Numbered from the stretch's first letter, positions 26,684 through 40,831 are shown. The stretch: 64,000 bases of DNA from Defluviicoccus sp. (GCA_029624735.1 JARSSM010000022.1:124001-188000), one strand, 5' to 3'. The notes: generated by a model not told the origin, from the letters alone. Numbers and translations are program-made.

Positions 26684-27970
26684 TCACAACAGCATCGTCA
26701 GCGGGTCCTCGATCAGACCCTTGAACACTTTCAGGAAGCTCGCACCCTTGGCGCCATCGACGGAGCGATGGTCGGCTGAGAGCGTGCAGGTCATCATGGT
26801 CCCGATCGCCAGCGCGCCGTCCTTGACGATCGGCCGCTTCTCGGCGGCACCGACCGCGAGCAGGCACGACTGCGGCGGGTTGATGATGGCGGCGAACTCC
26901 TTGATGCCGTACATGCCGAGGTTGGAGACGGTGAAGCCACCGCCGACGTACTCCTCCGGCATCAGCTTGCTCTCCCGTGCGCGGCCAGCCAGGTGCTTGA
27001 TCTCGTTCGAAATCGCAGCCAGCCCCTTGGCATCGGCGTTGCGGACGATTGGCGTGATCAAGCCGTTCGGGGCCGCCACGGCGACGGCGACGTCGACCGT
27101 CTGGTAGAAGCGGATGGCCTCATCGGTCCAGCTGCAGTTGGCATCGGGGTAAGCCCGCAGCGCCAGCGCCACGGCGCGGATGACGAAGTCGTTGACGCTG
27201 AGCTTGAACGCCGCTGGCCCCTCCCCAGTGCGCGCGTTGAGCTTGTCGCGCAGTTCCAACAGCGGATCGATGTTGCACTCGATGGTGAGGTAATAGTGCG
27301 GGATGTCGCGCTTGGAATCGCTCAAGCGGCGCGCGATCACCTTGCGCATCGTGCTGTTGGCGACCTCGACATAGGGCGTCTCGAACGGCTGAGGCGCCGC
27401 CGCTGGCGCCGCTGCGGGCGCCGGTTTCGCAGCCTGGGGCGCCGCTGCCGGTTTGGCCGCGGGCGGCGCCTGTTTCGCCGCTTCGACATCGGCCTTGATG
27501 ATCCGGCCGCGCGGTCCGGAGCCCTTGATGGCGGCGAGATCGAGGCCGGCCTCGGCCGCCATCCGCTTCGCCAGCGGGCTCGCGAAGATCCGCGCGCCGG
27601 CAGCCTGGGCGGGGGCCGCAGGCGACGGCGAAGGAGGTGCTGCCGGAGCCGCAGCAGGTGCTGCAGGCGCTGGAGCGGCCGCTTTGGCCGGCGCGGGAGT
27701 GCCGGCAGTGAGCGCCTTCGCATCCTCCCCCTCGACGAGGATCATCGCGATCGGCGTATTGACGGCGACATGCTCTGAGCCCTCGGCAACGAGGATCTTG
27801 CCGAGCACCCCCTCGTCGACCGCCTCGACCTCCATCGTCGCCTTATCGGTTTCGATCTCGGCAATCACCTCGCCGGAATTGACCGTCTCGCCTTCACGTT
27901 TCAGCCAGCGTGCAAGCTTGCCCTCGGTCATCGTCGGCGAGAGCGCCGGCATCAGCACTTCGATCGGCAT
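26684..27970 (-). CDS. pdhC: dihydrolipoyllysine acetyltransferase (E2) of pyruvate dehydrogenase
   Basis: E2, 428 residues, transfers acetyl groups from lipoamide to CoA and forms the core of the complex. It has one lipoyl domain (lysine in [16 protein letters not shown]), an Ala/Pro-rich linker, a peripheral-subunit-binding domain (about 130-165: [21 protein letters not shown]) and the acyltransferase core ending in [13 protein letters not shown] with the active-site His and Asp. pdhB is just upstream; lpd is reached after two small ORFs. Confidence 0.96.
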   Translation of the reverse strand: MPIEVLMPALSPTMTEGKLARWLKREGETVNSGEVIAEIETDKATMEVEAVDEGVLGKILVAEGSEHVAVNTPIAMILVEGEDAKALTAGTPAPAKAAAPAPAAPAAAPAAPPSPSPAAPAQAAGARIFASPLAKRMAAEAGLDLAAIKGSGPRGRIIKADVEAAKQAPPAAKPAAAPQAAKPAPAAAPAAAPQPFETPYVEVANSTMRKVIARRLSDSKRDIPHYYLTIECNIDPLLELRDKLNARTGEGPAAFKLSVNDFVIRAVALALRAYPDANCSWTDEAIRFYQTVDVAVAVAAPNGLITPIVRNADAKGLAAISNEIKHLAGRARESKLMPEEYVGGGFTVSNLGMYGIKEFAAIINPPQSCLLAVGAAEKRPIVKDGALAIGTMMTCTLSADHRSVDGAKGASFLKVFKGLIEDPLTMLL

Positions 27971-27987
27971 GGCGCAAGGCTCCCGGG

Positions 27988-29349
<1,362 letters not shown>

Positions 29350-29392
29350 GAAAGCCCTCCCGTGGCAGGCGATTGTCCCGCCGCCCGCGTTG

Positions 29393-30442
29393 TTAAGCCT
29401 CGATCAGAATGTCCGTGTAGAGCTCGGAAGGATCCGGTTCGGGATCGGTCTGGGCGAACTCGGCCGATTCGTTGACGATCGCCTTTACCTTGCGATCGAT
29501 CTCCTTGAGGGCACCCTCGTCGGAATAGCCGCCGTCCAGGATCAGCGCCCGCAGCCGCTCGATCGGATCGCTCGTCTTGCGGACCTCGCTCACCTCTTCC
29601 TTGGTGCGGTACTTCGCAGGGTCAGACATCGAGTGGCCGCGGTAGCGATAGGTCTGCAGTTCCATGACGTACGGCCCCTCGCCGGCGCGCACCTTGGCCG
29701 CGACCTCCTCGCCCGCCGCCTTGACATCCAAGACATTCATGCCGTCAACGATCATGCCCGGAATGCCGAACGCATCGCCGCGACGGTAGAAATCGGTCTT
29801 GGCGGACGCCCGCTCGATCGCGGTGCCCATGGCGTAGCGGTTGTTCTCGATGATGAAGATGATGGGAAGCTTCCACAACGCCGCCATGTTGTAGGCCTCA
29901 TAAACCTGGCCCTGGTTGGCGGCACCGTCCCCGTAGTAGCAGTAATTGATGCCGCCATCGCCGGTGTAGCGGTGGGCGAAGGCGAGGCCGGCTCCCAGAG
30001 GCACCGAAGCGCCAACGATACCGTGACCGCCGTAGAAGCGCTTCTCGCGGCTGAACATGTGCATTGAGCCGCCCTTGCCCTTGGAATAGCCGCCGCGGCG
30101 CCCGGTCAGCTCGGCCATCACGCCCTTGGCGTCCATCCCGCACGCAAGCATATGGCCATGATCGCGGTAGGTGGTGATGACGGTGTCTTGCTCCTTGGCC
30201 GTCGCTTGCAGGCCGACGACGACCGCCTCTTGGCCGATGTAGAGGTGGCAGAAGCCTTGAATCAGTCCCATGCCGTAGAGCTGGCCGGCCTTCTCCTCAA
30301 AGCGGCGAATGAGCAGCATCTGCTCGTAGTACCCCAACAGCTCAAGCGGCTCGATCGCCTGCGCGGTTGCCGTTTTCGCCTGGGTACCGGCTTCCTCCCC
30401 GGCCGCCGACTTGGTTTCCGCCGGCTTGGTTTCCGTCGCCAT
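29393..30442 (-). CDS. pdhA: pyruvate dehydrogenase E1 alpha subunit
   Basis: E1-alpha, 349 residues, decarboxylates pyruvate with thiamine diphosphate. The cofactor motif is [15 protein letters not shown] ending in ENN, and the loop [15 protein letters not shown] is present. An Ala/Lys/Thr-rich N-terminal tail of about 30 residues precedes the domain. ATG 30442 with AAGGGA upstream is preferred to GTG 30457. A promoter candidate is about 100 bp upstream. Confidence 0.96.
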   Translation of the reverse strand: MATETKPAETKSAAGEEAGTQAKTATAQAIEPLELLGYYEQMLLIRRFEEKAGQLYGMGLIQGFCHLYIGQEAVVVGLQATAKEQDTVITTYRDHGHMLACGMDAKGVMAELTGRRGGYSKGKGGSMHMFSREKRFYGGHGIVGASVPLGAGLAFAHRYTGDGGINYCYYGDGAANQGQVYEAYNMAALWKLPIIFIIENNRYAMGTAIERASAKTDFYRRGDAFGIPGMIVDGMNVLDVKAAGEEVAAKVRAGEGPYVMELQTYRYRGHSMSDPAKYRTKEEVSEVRKTSDPIERLRALILDGGYSDEGALKEIDRKVKAIVNESAEFAQTDPEPDPSELYTDILIEA

Positions 30443-30540
30443 GGAACGTCCCTTCACGACTGGTCGTTGAGTTGCCCCCCGACACGCGCGGGGGCGGCTC
30501 CGCTCTGCCGAAGCATGCGCTCGCGGGCAGACGCCGCCGA

Positions 30541-30569
30541 AGATTATTGCTGACGCGACTTAATTACAA
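30541..30569 (-). promoter_or_regulatory. sigma-70-like promoter candidate for pdhA
   Basis: Read on the minus strand, TTGTAA (30569-30564) and TAATCT (30546-30541) are separated by 17 bp, in a short AT-rich patch in the ftsB-pdhA gap. It would start transcription about 90 bp before pdhA. It was found by eye. Confidence 0.4.
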
Positions 30570-30626
30570 GCGCCGGCCCGACGGCCGAGGCGGCCGGACG
30601 CTGCCGGCGGGCCAAAGCGGCAGTGC

Positions 30627-30998
30627 CTACCGACGCGTGGCGCCGGCGTCAGCGCTGCTGCGGGCGGACGTCTCGCGCGGCTCCGCTGGTTCAGTCAAGA
30701 TTACGAGTTCATCGCGGGCGCCGAAGTTGAGGCGCCGACGCGCCCATTCATCGAGCATGTCGCGATCGAGCGCATCGGGATCGAGGAGGCGCACCCGCTC
30801 GTCCAGCGCCCTGCGCTCCGCCTCGCTCTCGGCCAGGCTCGCCCGGGCAATCGCGATCTGCTCGCGAAAGACCTTCCACGCCAACAAGCCGCGGTCGCCC
30901 TGCACGATATGGTATGCCATGTAGCCGAGCCCGCAGACGCCGACGGCCGGCCAGATCACATGCCGCGCACGTATCTTCAGCGCATACAAGAAGCCCAT
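30627..30998 (-). CDS. FtsB/DivIC-like septum formation initiator
   Basis: The 123-residue protein has one transmembrane helix (HVIWPAVGVCGLGYMAYHIV), then a coiled coil (about 40-80, REQIAIARASLAESEAERR) and the LLDPDALDRDMLDEWARRRL segment typical of the family. FtsB links FtsL and FtsQ in the divisome. The position between eno and pdhA is the standard alphaproteobacterial one. ATG 30998 is preferred; a GTG at 31088 would add 30 residues. Confidence 0.85.
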   Translation of the reverse strand: MGFLYALKIRARHVIWPAVGVCGLGYMAYHIVQGDRGLLAWKVFREQIAIARASLAESEAERRALDERVRLLDPDALDRDMLDEWARRRLNFGARDELVILTEPAEPRETSARSSADAGATRR

Positions 30999-31218
30999 CG
31001 CCTGCTGCCACCTCGCCCCGAGCGCAGCCGGCAGCGCCCTTGCCTGCCAGCGCCCCGCGCTCTCGCCGCTTTCGAGATAAGCTACCACAGGTCTACCATA
31101 TAAGCGAGAACAAGAAGCAGGACCCCCAACATAATGTGCCTGGCCAGGAGCGCCTTACGTCAGCGCCGCCGGGCGAGCAGACCCATGACAGGCCCGCTCG
31201 CGGGTGGATGACGCCCGT

Positions 31219-31327
31219 CTGCACAAACAGAGCTTGCGTTCTGTTTGTGCCGAACGTGCATGTGGATCAACATGGTCTCCAGCGACAAGCGTGCTCGGGC
31301 ATGCAACGCCCGATCGCCTCGCAGCGC
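31219..31327. repeat. structured palindromic repeat, copy B
   Basis: This second copy of the element at 2674-2794 conserves the same dyad, GCACAAACAG (31221-31230) and CTGTTTGTGC (31241-31250), then CAGCGAC (31280-31286) and the stem TCGGGC (31295-31300) with GCCCGA (31308-31313). Loops differ while stems pair. The outer CTAGTGCA/TGCACTAG ends of copy A are not kept, so this copy may be eroded. Confidence 0.65.
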
Positions 31328-31368
31328 TGGGGTTCCGACACCAACAGACAATTCGCCCAACCCTCTGT

Positions 31369-31453
31369 CGTCATGGCCGGCGCAGGCCGGCCATCCACGC
31401 CTATTGCGCCCGAAAGTAAGCCGTGGATGCGCGGGCCAAGCCCGCGCATGACG
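31369..31453. repeat. REPIN-like module, variant (85 bp)
   Basis: Ends are CGTCAT and ATGACG. The left hairpin is GGCCGGC-gca-GGCCGGCC type, the right is GCGCGGG-ccaa-GCCCGCGC type, with CATCCACG and CGTGGATG facing each other inside. It has the same architecture as the 86-bp modules of the 44-48 kb island, with different hairpin sequences. Confidence 0.75.
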
Positions 31454-31486
31454 ACATGTAAGGATCATAGGTTAGCGTCGTCTGCC

Positions 31487-32902
<1,416 letters not shown>

Positions 32903-32938
32903 TCATGGCTGCTACGGCCTCAGCCGGACGATAACGCC

Positions 32939-33790
32939 TCACACCGCGACGGGATGGGCCTTGGCGACGCGGTCGATCTCCATCAGCAGCGTCACCAGAG
33001 CCGGCAAGTCCTTTGTCGGGATCATGTTCGGCCCGTCGCTGGGGGCCTTGTCGGGATCGGGGTGGGTCTCGATGAAGACGGCCGCGACGCCGACCGAGAC
33101 GGCCGCGCGCGCCAGCACCGGCGCGAACTCGCGCTGGCCGCCGGACGCGCCACCAAGGCCGCCCGGCTGCTGCACCGAATGGGTGACGTCAAACACGACC
33201 GGGCAGCCGGTGCGCGCCAGGATCGGCAGCGAACGCATGTCGCTCACCAGCGTGTTGTAGCCGAAGCTGGCGCCACGCTCGCACAGCATCACCTGTTCAT
33301 TGCCGCAGGCGCGGATCTTGTTGACGACGTTCACCATGTCCCAGGGGGCGAGGAACTGGCCCTTCTTGACATTGATCGCCTTGCCGGTGCGGGCGGCGGC
33401 AACAAGAAGGTCCGTCTGCCGGCACAGGAACGCCGGGATCTGCAGCACATCGACCGCTTCGGCAACGACCGCGCACTGGTCCGGCTCGTGCACGTCGGTA
33501 ATGACCGGCAGGCCCAAGGTTTGCCGGATCTCCTGGAACACCGGCAGGCCGGCCGCCATGCCGACGCCGCGCTGCCCCTCCAGGCTGGTGCGGTTCGCCT
33601 TGTCGAACGAGGTCTTGTAGATCAGACCGACACCCAGCGTGCGCGCCATTTCCTTCAGGGCCTGCGCCGTCTCCAGCGCATGCGCCCGGCTCTCCATCAC
33701 GCACGGGCCGGCAATGAGCGCCAGCGGCACATCGTTGCCGATGGTTATCCCGTCGACCTGAACGTGCCGCGCGCCCTGCTTGCCTTGCAT
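32939..33790 (-). CDS. kdsA: 3-deoxy-8-phosphooctulonate synthase (KDO8P synthase)
   Basis: KdsA, 283 residues, condenses phosphoenolpyruvate and arabinose 5-phosphate to make KDO 8-phosphate for lipopolysaccharide. Motifs are LIAGPCVMESRAH, YKTSFDKANRTS, KKGQFLAPWDM and FDVTHSVQQPGG. ATG 33790 has AGGAGG eight bases before it. It implies a lipopolysaccharide-bearing Gram-negative cell. Confidence 0.95.
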   Translation of the reverse strand: MQGKQGARHVQVDGITIGNDVPLALIAGPCVMESRAHALETAQALKEMARTLGVGLIYKTSFDKANRTSLEGQRGVGMAAGLPVFQEIRQTLGLPVITDVHEPDQCAVVAEAVDVLQIPAFLCRQTDLLVAAARTGKAINVKKGQFLAPWDMVNVVNKIRACGNEQVMLCERGASFGYNTLVSDMRSLPILARTGCPVVFDVTHSVQQPGGLGGASGGQREFAPVLARAAVSVGVAAVFIETHPDPDKAPSDGPNMIPTKDLPALVTLLMEIDRVAKAHPVAV

Positions 33791-33846
33791 CACCCTACCC
33801 TCCTCTCGAACACTTTTGGCCGGCTTGCCGGCCGGCGATCGCGGAG

Positions 33847-33870
33847 CCAGCCCCGGCTCCAGCCCCGGCT
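33847..33870. repeat. 12-bp tandem repeat between pyrG and kdsA
   Basis: Two perfect units CCAGCCCCGGCT plus a partial third follow a short inverted repeat GGCCGGC-TT-GCCGGCC (33818-33833). It lies in the 107-bp gap after pyrG. It could be part of a transcript end but lacks a T-run. Confidence 0.5.
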
Positions 33871-33897
33871 CCAGCCCAGTCCCCTAACCAGGACCGC

Positions 33898-35553
<1,656 letters not shown>

Positions 35554-35646
35554 TTAAGGAACAGCCTCCCGCGTTGTCGCGTCACTGGACGGGACGTGAC
35601 GGAGCGCGGCCAGCCGAGCGGCTGAATCGCGACCACTTTGCTGCTC

Positions 35647-35964
35647 TCAGCGCGCCAGCGGCGCGGTCGGTTCCGTCGGCTTGTCCGCCGGCACCGACTC
35701 CGCCGCCGGCATTTCCTGCAGAATCGATTTCGGCGCCCGCGCGGCACCCGACAGATTCGCCAGCACGAGGCTGGTCATGATGAACACGGCCGCCAGGATG
35801 GCGGTCGTGCGCGTCAAAAGGTTGGCGGCGCTGCGGCCGGTGAGAAAGCCCCCCATCCCGCCGCCGCCGATGCCAAGGCCGCCGCCCTCGCTGCGCTGCA
35901 GCAACACAACCGCGACAAGGGCAACCGCGACGACGAGATGGATAACCAGGATAACCGTGATCAT
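35647..35964 (-). CDS. secG: preprotein translocase subunit SecG
   Basis: SecG, 105 residues, is the small accessory subunit of the SecYEG channel. Two transmembrane helices (about 2-22 and 53-70) flank the Gly-rich loop GGGLGIGGGGMGGF; RSAANLLTRTTAILA is the family core. The C-terminal tail is rich in Pro, Ala and Glu. It lies between tpiA and pyrG. Confidence 0.92.
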   Translation of the reverse strand: MITVILVIHLVVAVALVAVVLLQRSEGGGLGIGGGGMGGFLTGRSAANLLTRTTAILAAVFIMTSLVLANLSGAARAPKSILQEMPAAESVPADKPTEPTAPLAR

Positions 35965-35989
35965 GACCGCGCGTTCAAAGAATGGCTGT

Positions 35990-36751
35990 TTACTTCGGCG
36001 AGCCTTCCCCGACCGCCATGAAATCGTCGACCTTCAGCGCGGCGCCGCCGATCAGGCCGCCGTCGATGTCCGTCTGCGCCAGCAGCTCGGCGGCATTCTT
36101 CGCGTTCATCGAGCCGCCGTAGAGGATGCGATACTCCTGCGCGGCCGCGGCGCCATACCGGCCGGTGAGCTCGGCGCGGATCATGGCGTGCACCTCTTGC
36201 GCCTGCTCGGGCGAAGCCGTGCGGCCGGTGCCGATCGCCCATACCGGCTCATAGGCGATCACGGTGTTGGCGGACGTCGCCGCATCCGGCAACGAGCCGT
36301 GCAGCTGCCGCCGGTTGACATCGAGGGTTTGGCCGGCATCGCGCTCGGCGAGCGTCTCGCCGATGCAGATGATCACCTTCAGCCCGGCGGCGAGCCCGGC
36401 CGCTGCCTTCGCCTTGACGATTTCATCGGTCTCGGCGTGGTTGGTCCGGCGCTCGGAATGGCCGACAATCACGTAACCGCAACCGGCATCCTTGAGCATC
36501 CAGGCGCTGGTATCGCCGGTGTGCGCGCCCTTCTCCTGCGCGTGGCAGTCCTGGGCGCCGACCGCGACGCCGCTGCCGGCCGCCGCCTCGACGATCGCGG
36601 GAATGAGCACGAACGGCGGGCACATGAGCATATCGTAGCGCGGCTGACCCGCGGCCTTGTAGCGGCTCGCCACCGCCGCTGCCAGGGCGACACCGTCGGC
36701 TTTGAGGCAATTCATCTTCCAATTACCGGCGATCAGTTTCCGTCGCGCCAT
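35990..36751 (-). CDS. tpiA: triosephosphate isomerase
   Basis: TpiA, 253 residues, interconverts dihydroxyacetone phosphate and glyceraldehyde 3-phosphate. Catalytic residues: lysine in AGNWKMN, histidine in VGHSERR, glutamate in AYEPVWAIGTG. The phosphate-binding YGGSMNAKNA is present. ATG 36751 has AGGAGGAG upstream; the longer frame to 36826 is atypical. It is divergent from the PpiD-like gene across a 226-bp gap. Confidence 0.96.
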   Translation of the reverse strand: MARRKLIAGNWKMNCLKADGVALAAAVASRYKAAGQPRYDMLMCPPFVLIPAIVEAAAGSGVAVGAQDCHAQEKGAHTGDTSAWMLKDAGCGYVIVGHSERRTNHAETDEIVKAKAAAGLAAGLKVIICIGETLAERDAGQTLDVNRRQLHGSLPDAATSANTVIAYEPVWAIGTGRTASPEQAQEVHAMIRAELTGRYGAAAAQEYRILYGGSMNAKNAAELLAQTDIDGGLIGGAALKVDDFMAVGEGSPK

Positions 36752-36977
36752 TGTCTCCTCCTGAAATCTGGGTGATGCGCATCCGCGGGCGGGCGTCTCT
36801 TTAGCACACGCGTTCTGAGGGTCCAACCTTTAGCTCCCGCGGCCTTGTCCCTGCCACGGGAGCCCGGCACTTGCGCCCCTTGGCCGCCATTCCTATCATC
36901 GGACCTTTCATTGGGGGAACTTCGCGGCCGCCGAGAAACCAACGGGTTCCCTGCACCCCTTCTAGCCAACGGTCCTC

Positions 36978-38861
36978 ATGCTCGAAGCCATTCGCAACCG
37001 CGCATCGTCGCTGATCGTCAAGCTGCTGTTCCTGGTGTTGGTGCTGAGCTTCGTGATGTGGGGTATCGCCGACGTGTTCTCCCGCTCGCGCGGTCGCGAC
37101 TGGATTGCCAAGGTCGGCGACGCGACGATCTCCGCGCAGGAATTCGCCGAAGTCTATGATCGCACGCTCCGCAGCTTCAGCGCCTCGCTCGGCCAACCGA
37201 TCGACCGCGAACAGGCGCGCTCGCTCGGGCTTCCAGCGTCGGCGCTGGATCAGCTGATCGGCCAGACGCTGCTCGACCAGGCGGCCGCGGATTTGGGCAT
37301 CGTCGTCGACGACAAGCTGGTGCGCAGCGCGATCGTCGCCAACAAGCGTTTTCACAACGCGATGGGCCAATTCGACGCCGACGCGTTTCGCGATACGTTG
37401 AGCGTCAACAACCTGAACGAGGAACGCTACGTCGCCATTCTACGCGCCGACTTAGGCCGCGAGCAGCTCATCGGCAGCATCGCCGCCGTTCCCGGCGTGC
37501 CGGCAGGCACAGCAGACCTCGTGTTCCGCTACCGGGGTGAGCGGCGCACCGCGCGGTCCATTCTCATCCCGTTTGCGGCCTTTTCCGATCAGGACGTCGG
37601 CACGGCCGACGAGGCAACTCTGCGCACCCTGCACGAGGAGCAGAAGGACCGCTTCACGACGCCGGAGCTGCGGGATGTCAGTGCGCTCATCCTCACCGCC
37701 GAGCAGGTCGCGGCCGAGGCCCCCGTTTCCGATGACGCCGTGCGGACCGCCTTTCACGAGCGGATTGACGAGTTCTCGACGCCGGAGCGGCGGAGTTTCC
37801 TGCAGATGGTGTTCGACGATCAGGCCACAGCCGGCACCGCTGCCACACGCCTCGCGCAAGGAGCCGATTTCGCTGCGCTCGCCAAGGAACTCTTGGGCGA
37901 GAAGGCGGGCGATTTGGCGGTCGAGGCCGTCGCCAGAGCCGACCTGCCGGAGGCGCTGGCGGATGCGGTCTTTACCCTGCAGCCCGGAGGCGCCAGTCAG
38001 CCGATCGAGTCCCCGCTCGGCTGGCACGTCGTACGCTTGAGCGCGATCGAGCCCGCCCAGACCGCATCGTTCGAGACGGTGGCACCGCGGTTGCGCGCCG
38101 AGCTCGCGAAGGAGAAGGCTGCCGACGAGTTGATCCGCGCCGCCAACCGGCTTGACGACGCGCTCGGCCGCGGCAGCACGCTGGAAGACGCGGCGGCCGA
38201 ACTGAACCTTAGCGTGCGCGCGATCCCCAGTCTCGACAGCAGCGGCGCCGACGAGAACGGCAAGCCCGTCGCCGGCCTGCCGTCGGAGCTGGTCGCGACG
38301 GCATTCGTGACGGCAGAGAACGGAACCAGCCTGCTGGTCGAAGCCGCCGACAACACCTATTTCGTCGTTCACGTCAATCACGTGCGCCCAAGCGCGGTGA
38401 AGCCGTTCGAGGCGATAAAGACAGAAGTGGCCCAAGCTTGGCGCGCCGAAAAACGCGTTGCTCTGGCGAACGCAAAGGCCGACGCACTAGCCGAGCGCGC
38501 CCGCCAGGGGCAGCCCCTGGCCCGCCTCGCCGCTGAAGCCGGCGTCAAGGAGACCGAGGTGCCGGCGATCGGCCGCGATCGCCAGGCCGATGCCAGCACG
38601 CTGCCGCAGGCCTTCGTCAGCGCCCTGTTCGCGGCGAAGGCGGGGGAAGCGTTCGTCGTCCGTGGGCCGGACGGCTTTCTGGTCGGCCAGCTCGGCGACA
38701 TCCGTGCTGCCGACCCGGCGGCGGATCCGAGCGGGCGCGATCGCGAGAAGCAGCGTCTGGCGCAAGCGATGCGCAGCGATCTTGTGCAGCAATTCGTTGG
38801 CTCACTGCGGCAGCGCTACCCGGTCTCGGTCAACCAGGCCGCGATCGAGAGCCAGTTCTAA
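36978..38861 (+). CDS. PpiD-like peptidyl-prolyl isomerase / periplasmic chaperone
   Basis: This 627-residue protein has one N-terminal transmembrane helix (about 12-33, LIVKLLFLVLVLSFVMWGI), a SurA-N-like helical region, and a parvulin-type PPIase domain (about 255-360) with GEKAGDLAVEAVARADLP and PLGWHVVRLS. PpiD anchors in the inner membrane and assists proteins leaving the Sec channel. The stop codon lies in a 13-bp sequence, GAGCCAGTTCTAA, repeated 199 bp downstream beyond a REPIN-like module. Confidence 0.9.
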   Translation: MLEAIRNRASSLIVKLLFLVLVLSFVMWGIADVFSRSRGRDWIAKVGDATISAQEFAEVYDRTLRSFSASLGQPIDREQARSLGLPASALDQLIGQTLLDQAAADLGIVVDDKLVRSAIVANKRFHNAMGQFDADAFRDTLSVNNLNEERYVAILRADLGREQLIGSIAAVPGVPAGTADLVFRYRGERRTARSILIPFAAFSDQDVGTADEATLRTLHEEQKDRFTTPELRDVSALILTAEQVAAEAPVSDDAVRTAFHERIDEFSTPERRSFLQMVFDDQATAGTAATRLAQGADFAALAKELLGEKAGDLAVEAVARADLPEALADAVFTLQPGGASQPIESPLGWHVVRLSAIEPAQTASFETVAPRLRAELAKEKAADELIRAANRLDDALGRGSTLEDAAAELNLSVRAIPSLDSSGADENGKPVAGLPSELVATAFVTAENGTSLLVEAADNTYFVVHVNHVRPSAVKPFEAIKTEVAQAWRAEKRVALANAKADALAERARQGQPLARLAAEAGVKETEVPAIGRDRQADASTLPQAFVSALFAAKAGEAFVVRGPDGFLVGQLGDIRAADPAADPSGRDREKQRLAQAMRSDLVQQFVGSLRQRYPVSVNQAAIESQF

Positions 38862-39060
38862 CAGCCTGACCGAAAATGATGCCCTCAGATCCAACGGATT
38901 GCCTGTCCCTGTTTTCGTCATGCGCGGACTCGTTCCGCGCATCCATGGGTCATAACCCATTGTGCTGCCTGCAGGAAACCGTGGATGGCCGGCCTTCGCC
39001 GGCCATGACGATGCGTCATAATGTGTTGATTTTAAAGGACTCGTTCTGAGCCAGTTCTAA
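38849..39060. mobile_element. possible insertion bounded by 13-bp direct repeats
   Basis: GAGCCAGTTCTAA occurs at 38849-38861 (the end of ppiD) and again at 39048-39060. The 186 bp between contain a REPIN-like module (38916-39010) and a left arm that resembles the sequence right after trpC. The exact repeat is what a target-site duplication or a slipped-repair duplication would leave. Without an empty-site comparison this is a hypothesis. Confidence 0.45.
38916..39010. repeat. REPIN-like module, variant (95 bp)
   Basis: Ends are CGTCAT and ATGACG. The left hairpin is GCGCGGA-ctcgt-TCCGCGC, the right is GGCCGGC-cttc-GCCGGCC preceded by CGTGGATG. A third small dyad, ATGGGTcaTAACCCAT, is in the spacer. 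It lies 70 bp before trpE. Confidence 0.75.
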
Positions 39061-39079
39061 GGGGAGCGAGCGGCACGCC

Positions 39080-40588
39080 ATGCAGGCTCAGCCTGACTTT
39101 CCGGCGTTTGAAGCCGGTTACCGCCAAGGCGAAGCGCAGGTCGTCTGGACGACCCTCGTCGCCGATCTGGAAACGCCGGTCTCGGCCTTCCTCAAACTCG
39201 CCGAAGGCCGGCCGAACGCGTTCCTGCTCGAATCGGTCGAGGGCGGCGCCTTCCGCGGCCGCTATTCGTTCATCGGCCTGCTGCCCGACCTGGTCTGGCG
39301 CTGCTCCGGCAACACGGCCACGATCGGGACTGCCGGCGCGAACGGCGCAACCGATTTCCGGCCCTGCCCGGTTGGCGAGAAGGAGGGCGCGCTTGCCTCG
39401 CTGCGCCACCTGGTCGCCCGCTGCAAAGTGAAGCTGCCGGAAGGCCTGCCGCCGATGGCGGTCTGCCTGGTCGGCTACCTCGGCTATGACATGGTCCGCC
39501 TGATGGAACGGCTGCCCGATGCCAATCCGGACATCCTCGGCATTCCGGACGGCGTCCTGTTGCGCCCGACCATCATGGCGGTGTTCGACTCGATCACGGA
39601 CAAGGTCACCGTGATCACGCCAGTGTGGCCTGATCCTGCCGTGCCGGCGGCCGACGCCTGGTCACGGGCGCTCGAAAGGCTGGCCGGCTGTGTTGCCGAG
39701 TTCGACCGCAGCCTGCCGCACCGACGCGCACCCATGCGCGAACGGCTCCCGCTCGCCGAGCCGGAATCGAACATCACGCCCGCGGCCTACCGCGCCATGG
39801 TCGAGCGGGCGAAGGAGTACATTCTGGCCGGCGACATCTTTCAGGTGGTGCCATCGCAGCGCTTCCGGGTGCCGTTCACTCTGCCGCCGTTTGCCCTCTA
39901 TCGGGCGCTGCGCCGGCTCAATCCGTCCCCGTTCCTGTTCTATTTCGCCTTCGACGGCTATTCCGTGGTCGGCTCCAGCCCGGAGATCATGGTCCGGGTC
40001 CGCGACGGCAAGGTCACCATCCGGCCGATCGCCGGCACCAGACGGCGCGGAACCGACCCGGCCGAGGACCAAGCACTCGCCGAAGAGCTGCTCGCCGACC
40101 CCAAGGAGTGCGCCGAGCACCTGATGCTGCTCGACCTGGGCCGCAACGATGTCGGCCGCGTGGCCGCTGTCGGCAGCGTGCGGGTCACCGAGAAGATGGT
40201 GATCGAGCGCTATTCGCACGTGATGCACATCGTCTCCAATGTCGAGGGTGCGCTCGATCCGCGCTTTGATTGCATCGACGCGCTGATCGCGGGCTTTCCC
40301 GCCGGCACCGTCTCCGGCGCGCCGAAGGTCCGGGCGATGGAGATCATCGACGAACTGGAGACGGAACGGCGCAGCCTTTACGGCGGCTGCATCGGCTACA
40401 TCGGCGCCAACGGCCAGCTCGATACCTGCATCGCGCTCAGGACCGGTATCATCAAGGACGGCGTCCTCTACGTGCAGGCCGGCGGCGGCGTCGTCGCCGA
40501 CAGCGATCCGGAGGCCGAGTATCAGGAGAGCCGCAACAAGGCGCGTGCGCTCTTGCGCGCCGCGGAGGAAGCGGCGGCCTTCACCTGA
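39080..40588 (+). CDS. trpE: anthranilate synthase component I
   Basis: TrpE, 502 residues, converts chorismate to anthranilate with ammonia supplied by TrpG. Chorismate-binding motifs are PIAGTRRRGTDPAED, LMLLDLGRNDVGRVA and FPAGTVSGAPKVRAMEIIDELE. The tryptophan-sensing N-terminal part (LLESVEGG) is present, so feedback inhibition is likely. No leader peptide rich in Trp codons was seen upstream. trpGDC lie 0.95 kb downstream after two minus-strand genes. Confidence 0.95.
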   Translation: MQAQPDFPAFEAGYRQGEAQVVWTTLVADLETPVSAFLKLAEGRPNAFLLESVEGGAFRGRYSFIGLLPDLVWRCSGNTATIGTAGANGATDFRPCPVGEKEGALASLRHLVARCKVKLPEGLPPMAVCLVGYLGYDMVRLMERLPDANPDILGIPDGVLLRPTIMAVFDSITDKVTVITPVWPDPAVPAADAWSRALERLAGCVAEFDRSLPHRRAPMRERLPLAEPESNITPAAYRAMVERAKEYILAGDIFQVVPSQRFRVPFTLPPFALYRALRRLNPSPFLFYFAFDGYSVVGSSPEIMVRVRDGKVTIRPIAGTRRRGTDPAEDQALAEELLADPKECAEHLMLLDLGRNDVGRVAAVGSVRVTEKMVIERYSHVMHIVSNVEGALDPRFDCIDALIAGFPAGTVSGAPKVRAMEIIDELETERRSLYGGCIGYIGANGQLDTCIALRTGIIKDGVLYVQAGGGVVADSDPEAEYQESRNKARALLRAAEEAAAFT

Positions 40589-40618
40589 CAGCCACCGCCG
40601 TTCCTTGAGGCAGCGCCG

Positions 40619-40831
40619 TCAGGCCGCAGGGGCAGTGCCGCGGTATTCGAAACCGGCTGCCTCGATCGCGGCGCGGATGCGCGCTTCCTCGGCCGATCCC
40701 TCGACCGTGACCCGGCCGCCGGCGAGATCGATCGCAACGTCCGCATCCGGCACCGCCTCCTTGATGGCGTTGGTGACCGCGCGCGCACAGCCCTGGCAGG
40801 TCATGCCGTCAACCCGGTAAGTCGTCGTCAT
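40619..40831 (-). CDS. heavy-metal-associated domain protein (CopZ-like metallochaperone)
   Basis: The 70-residue protein is a single HMA domain with the metal-binding motif GMTCQGCARAV and the ferredoxin-like beta-alpha-beta pattern (RVTVEGSAEEARIRAAIEAAGFEY). Such proteins carry Cu(I) to P-type ATPases or bind it in the cytoplasm. No copper ATPase is adjacent. Confidence 0.88.
   Translation of the reverse strand: MTTTYRVDGMTCQGCARAVTNAIKEAVPDADVAIDLAGGRVTVEGSAEEARIRAAIEAAGFEYRGTAPAA

Noticed and set aside
38862..39079. Trp-codon leader peptide or attenuator before trpE
   Set aside because: No short ORF with Trp codons is seen; the only strong structures are those of the REPIN-like module.
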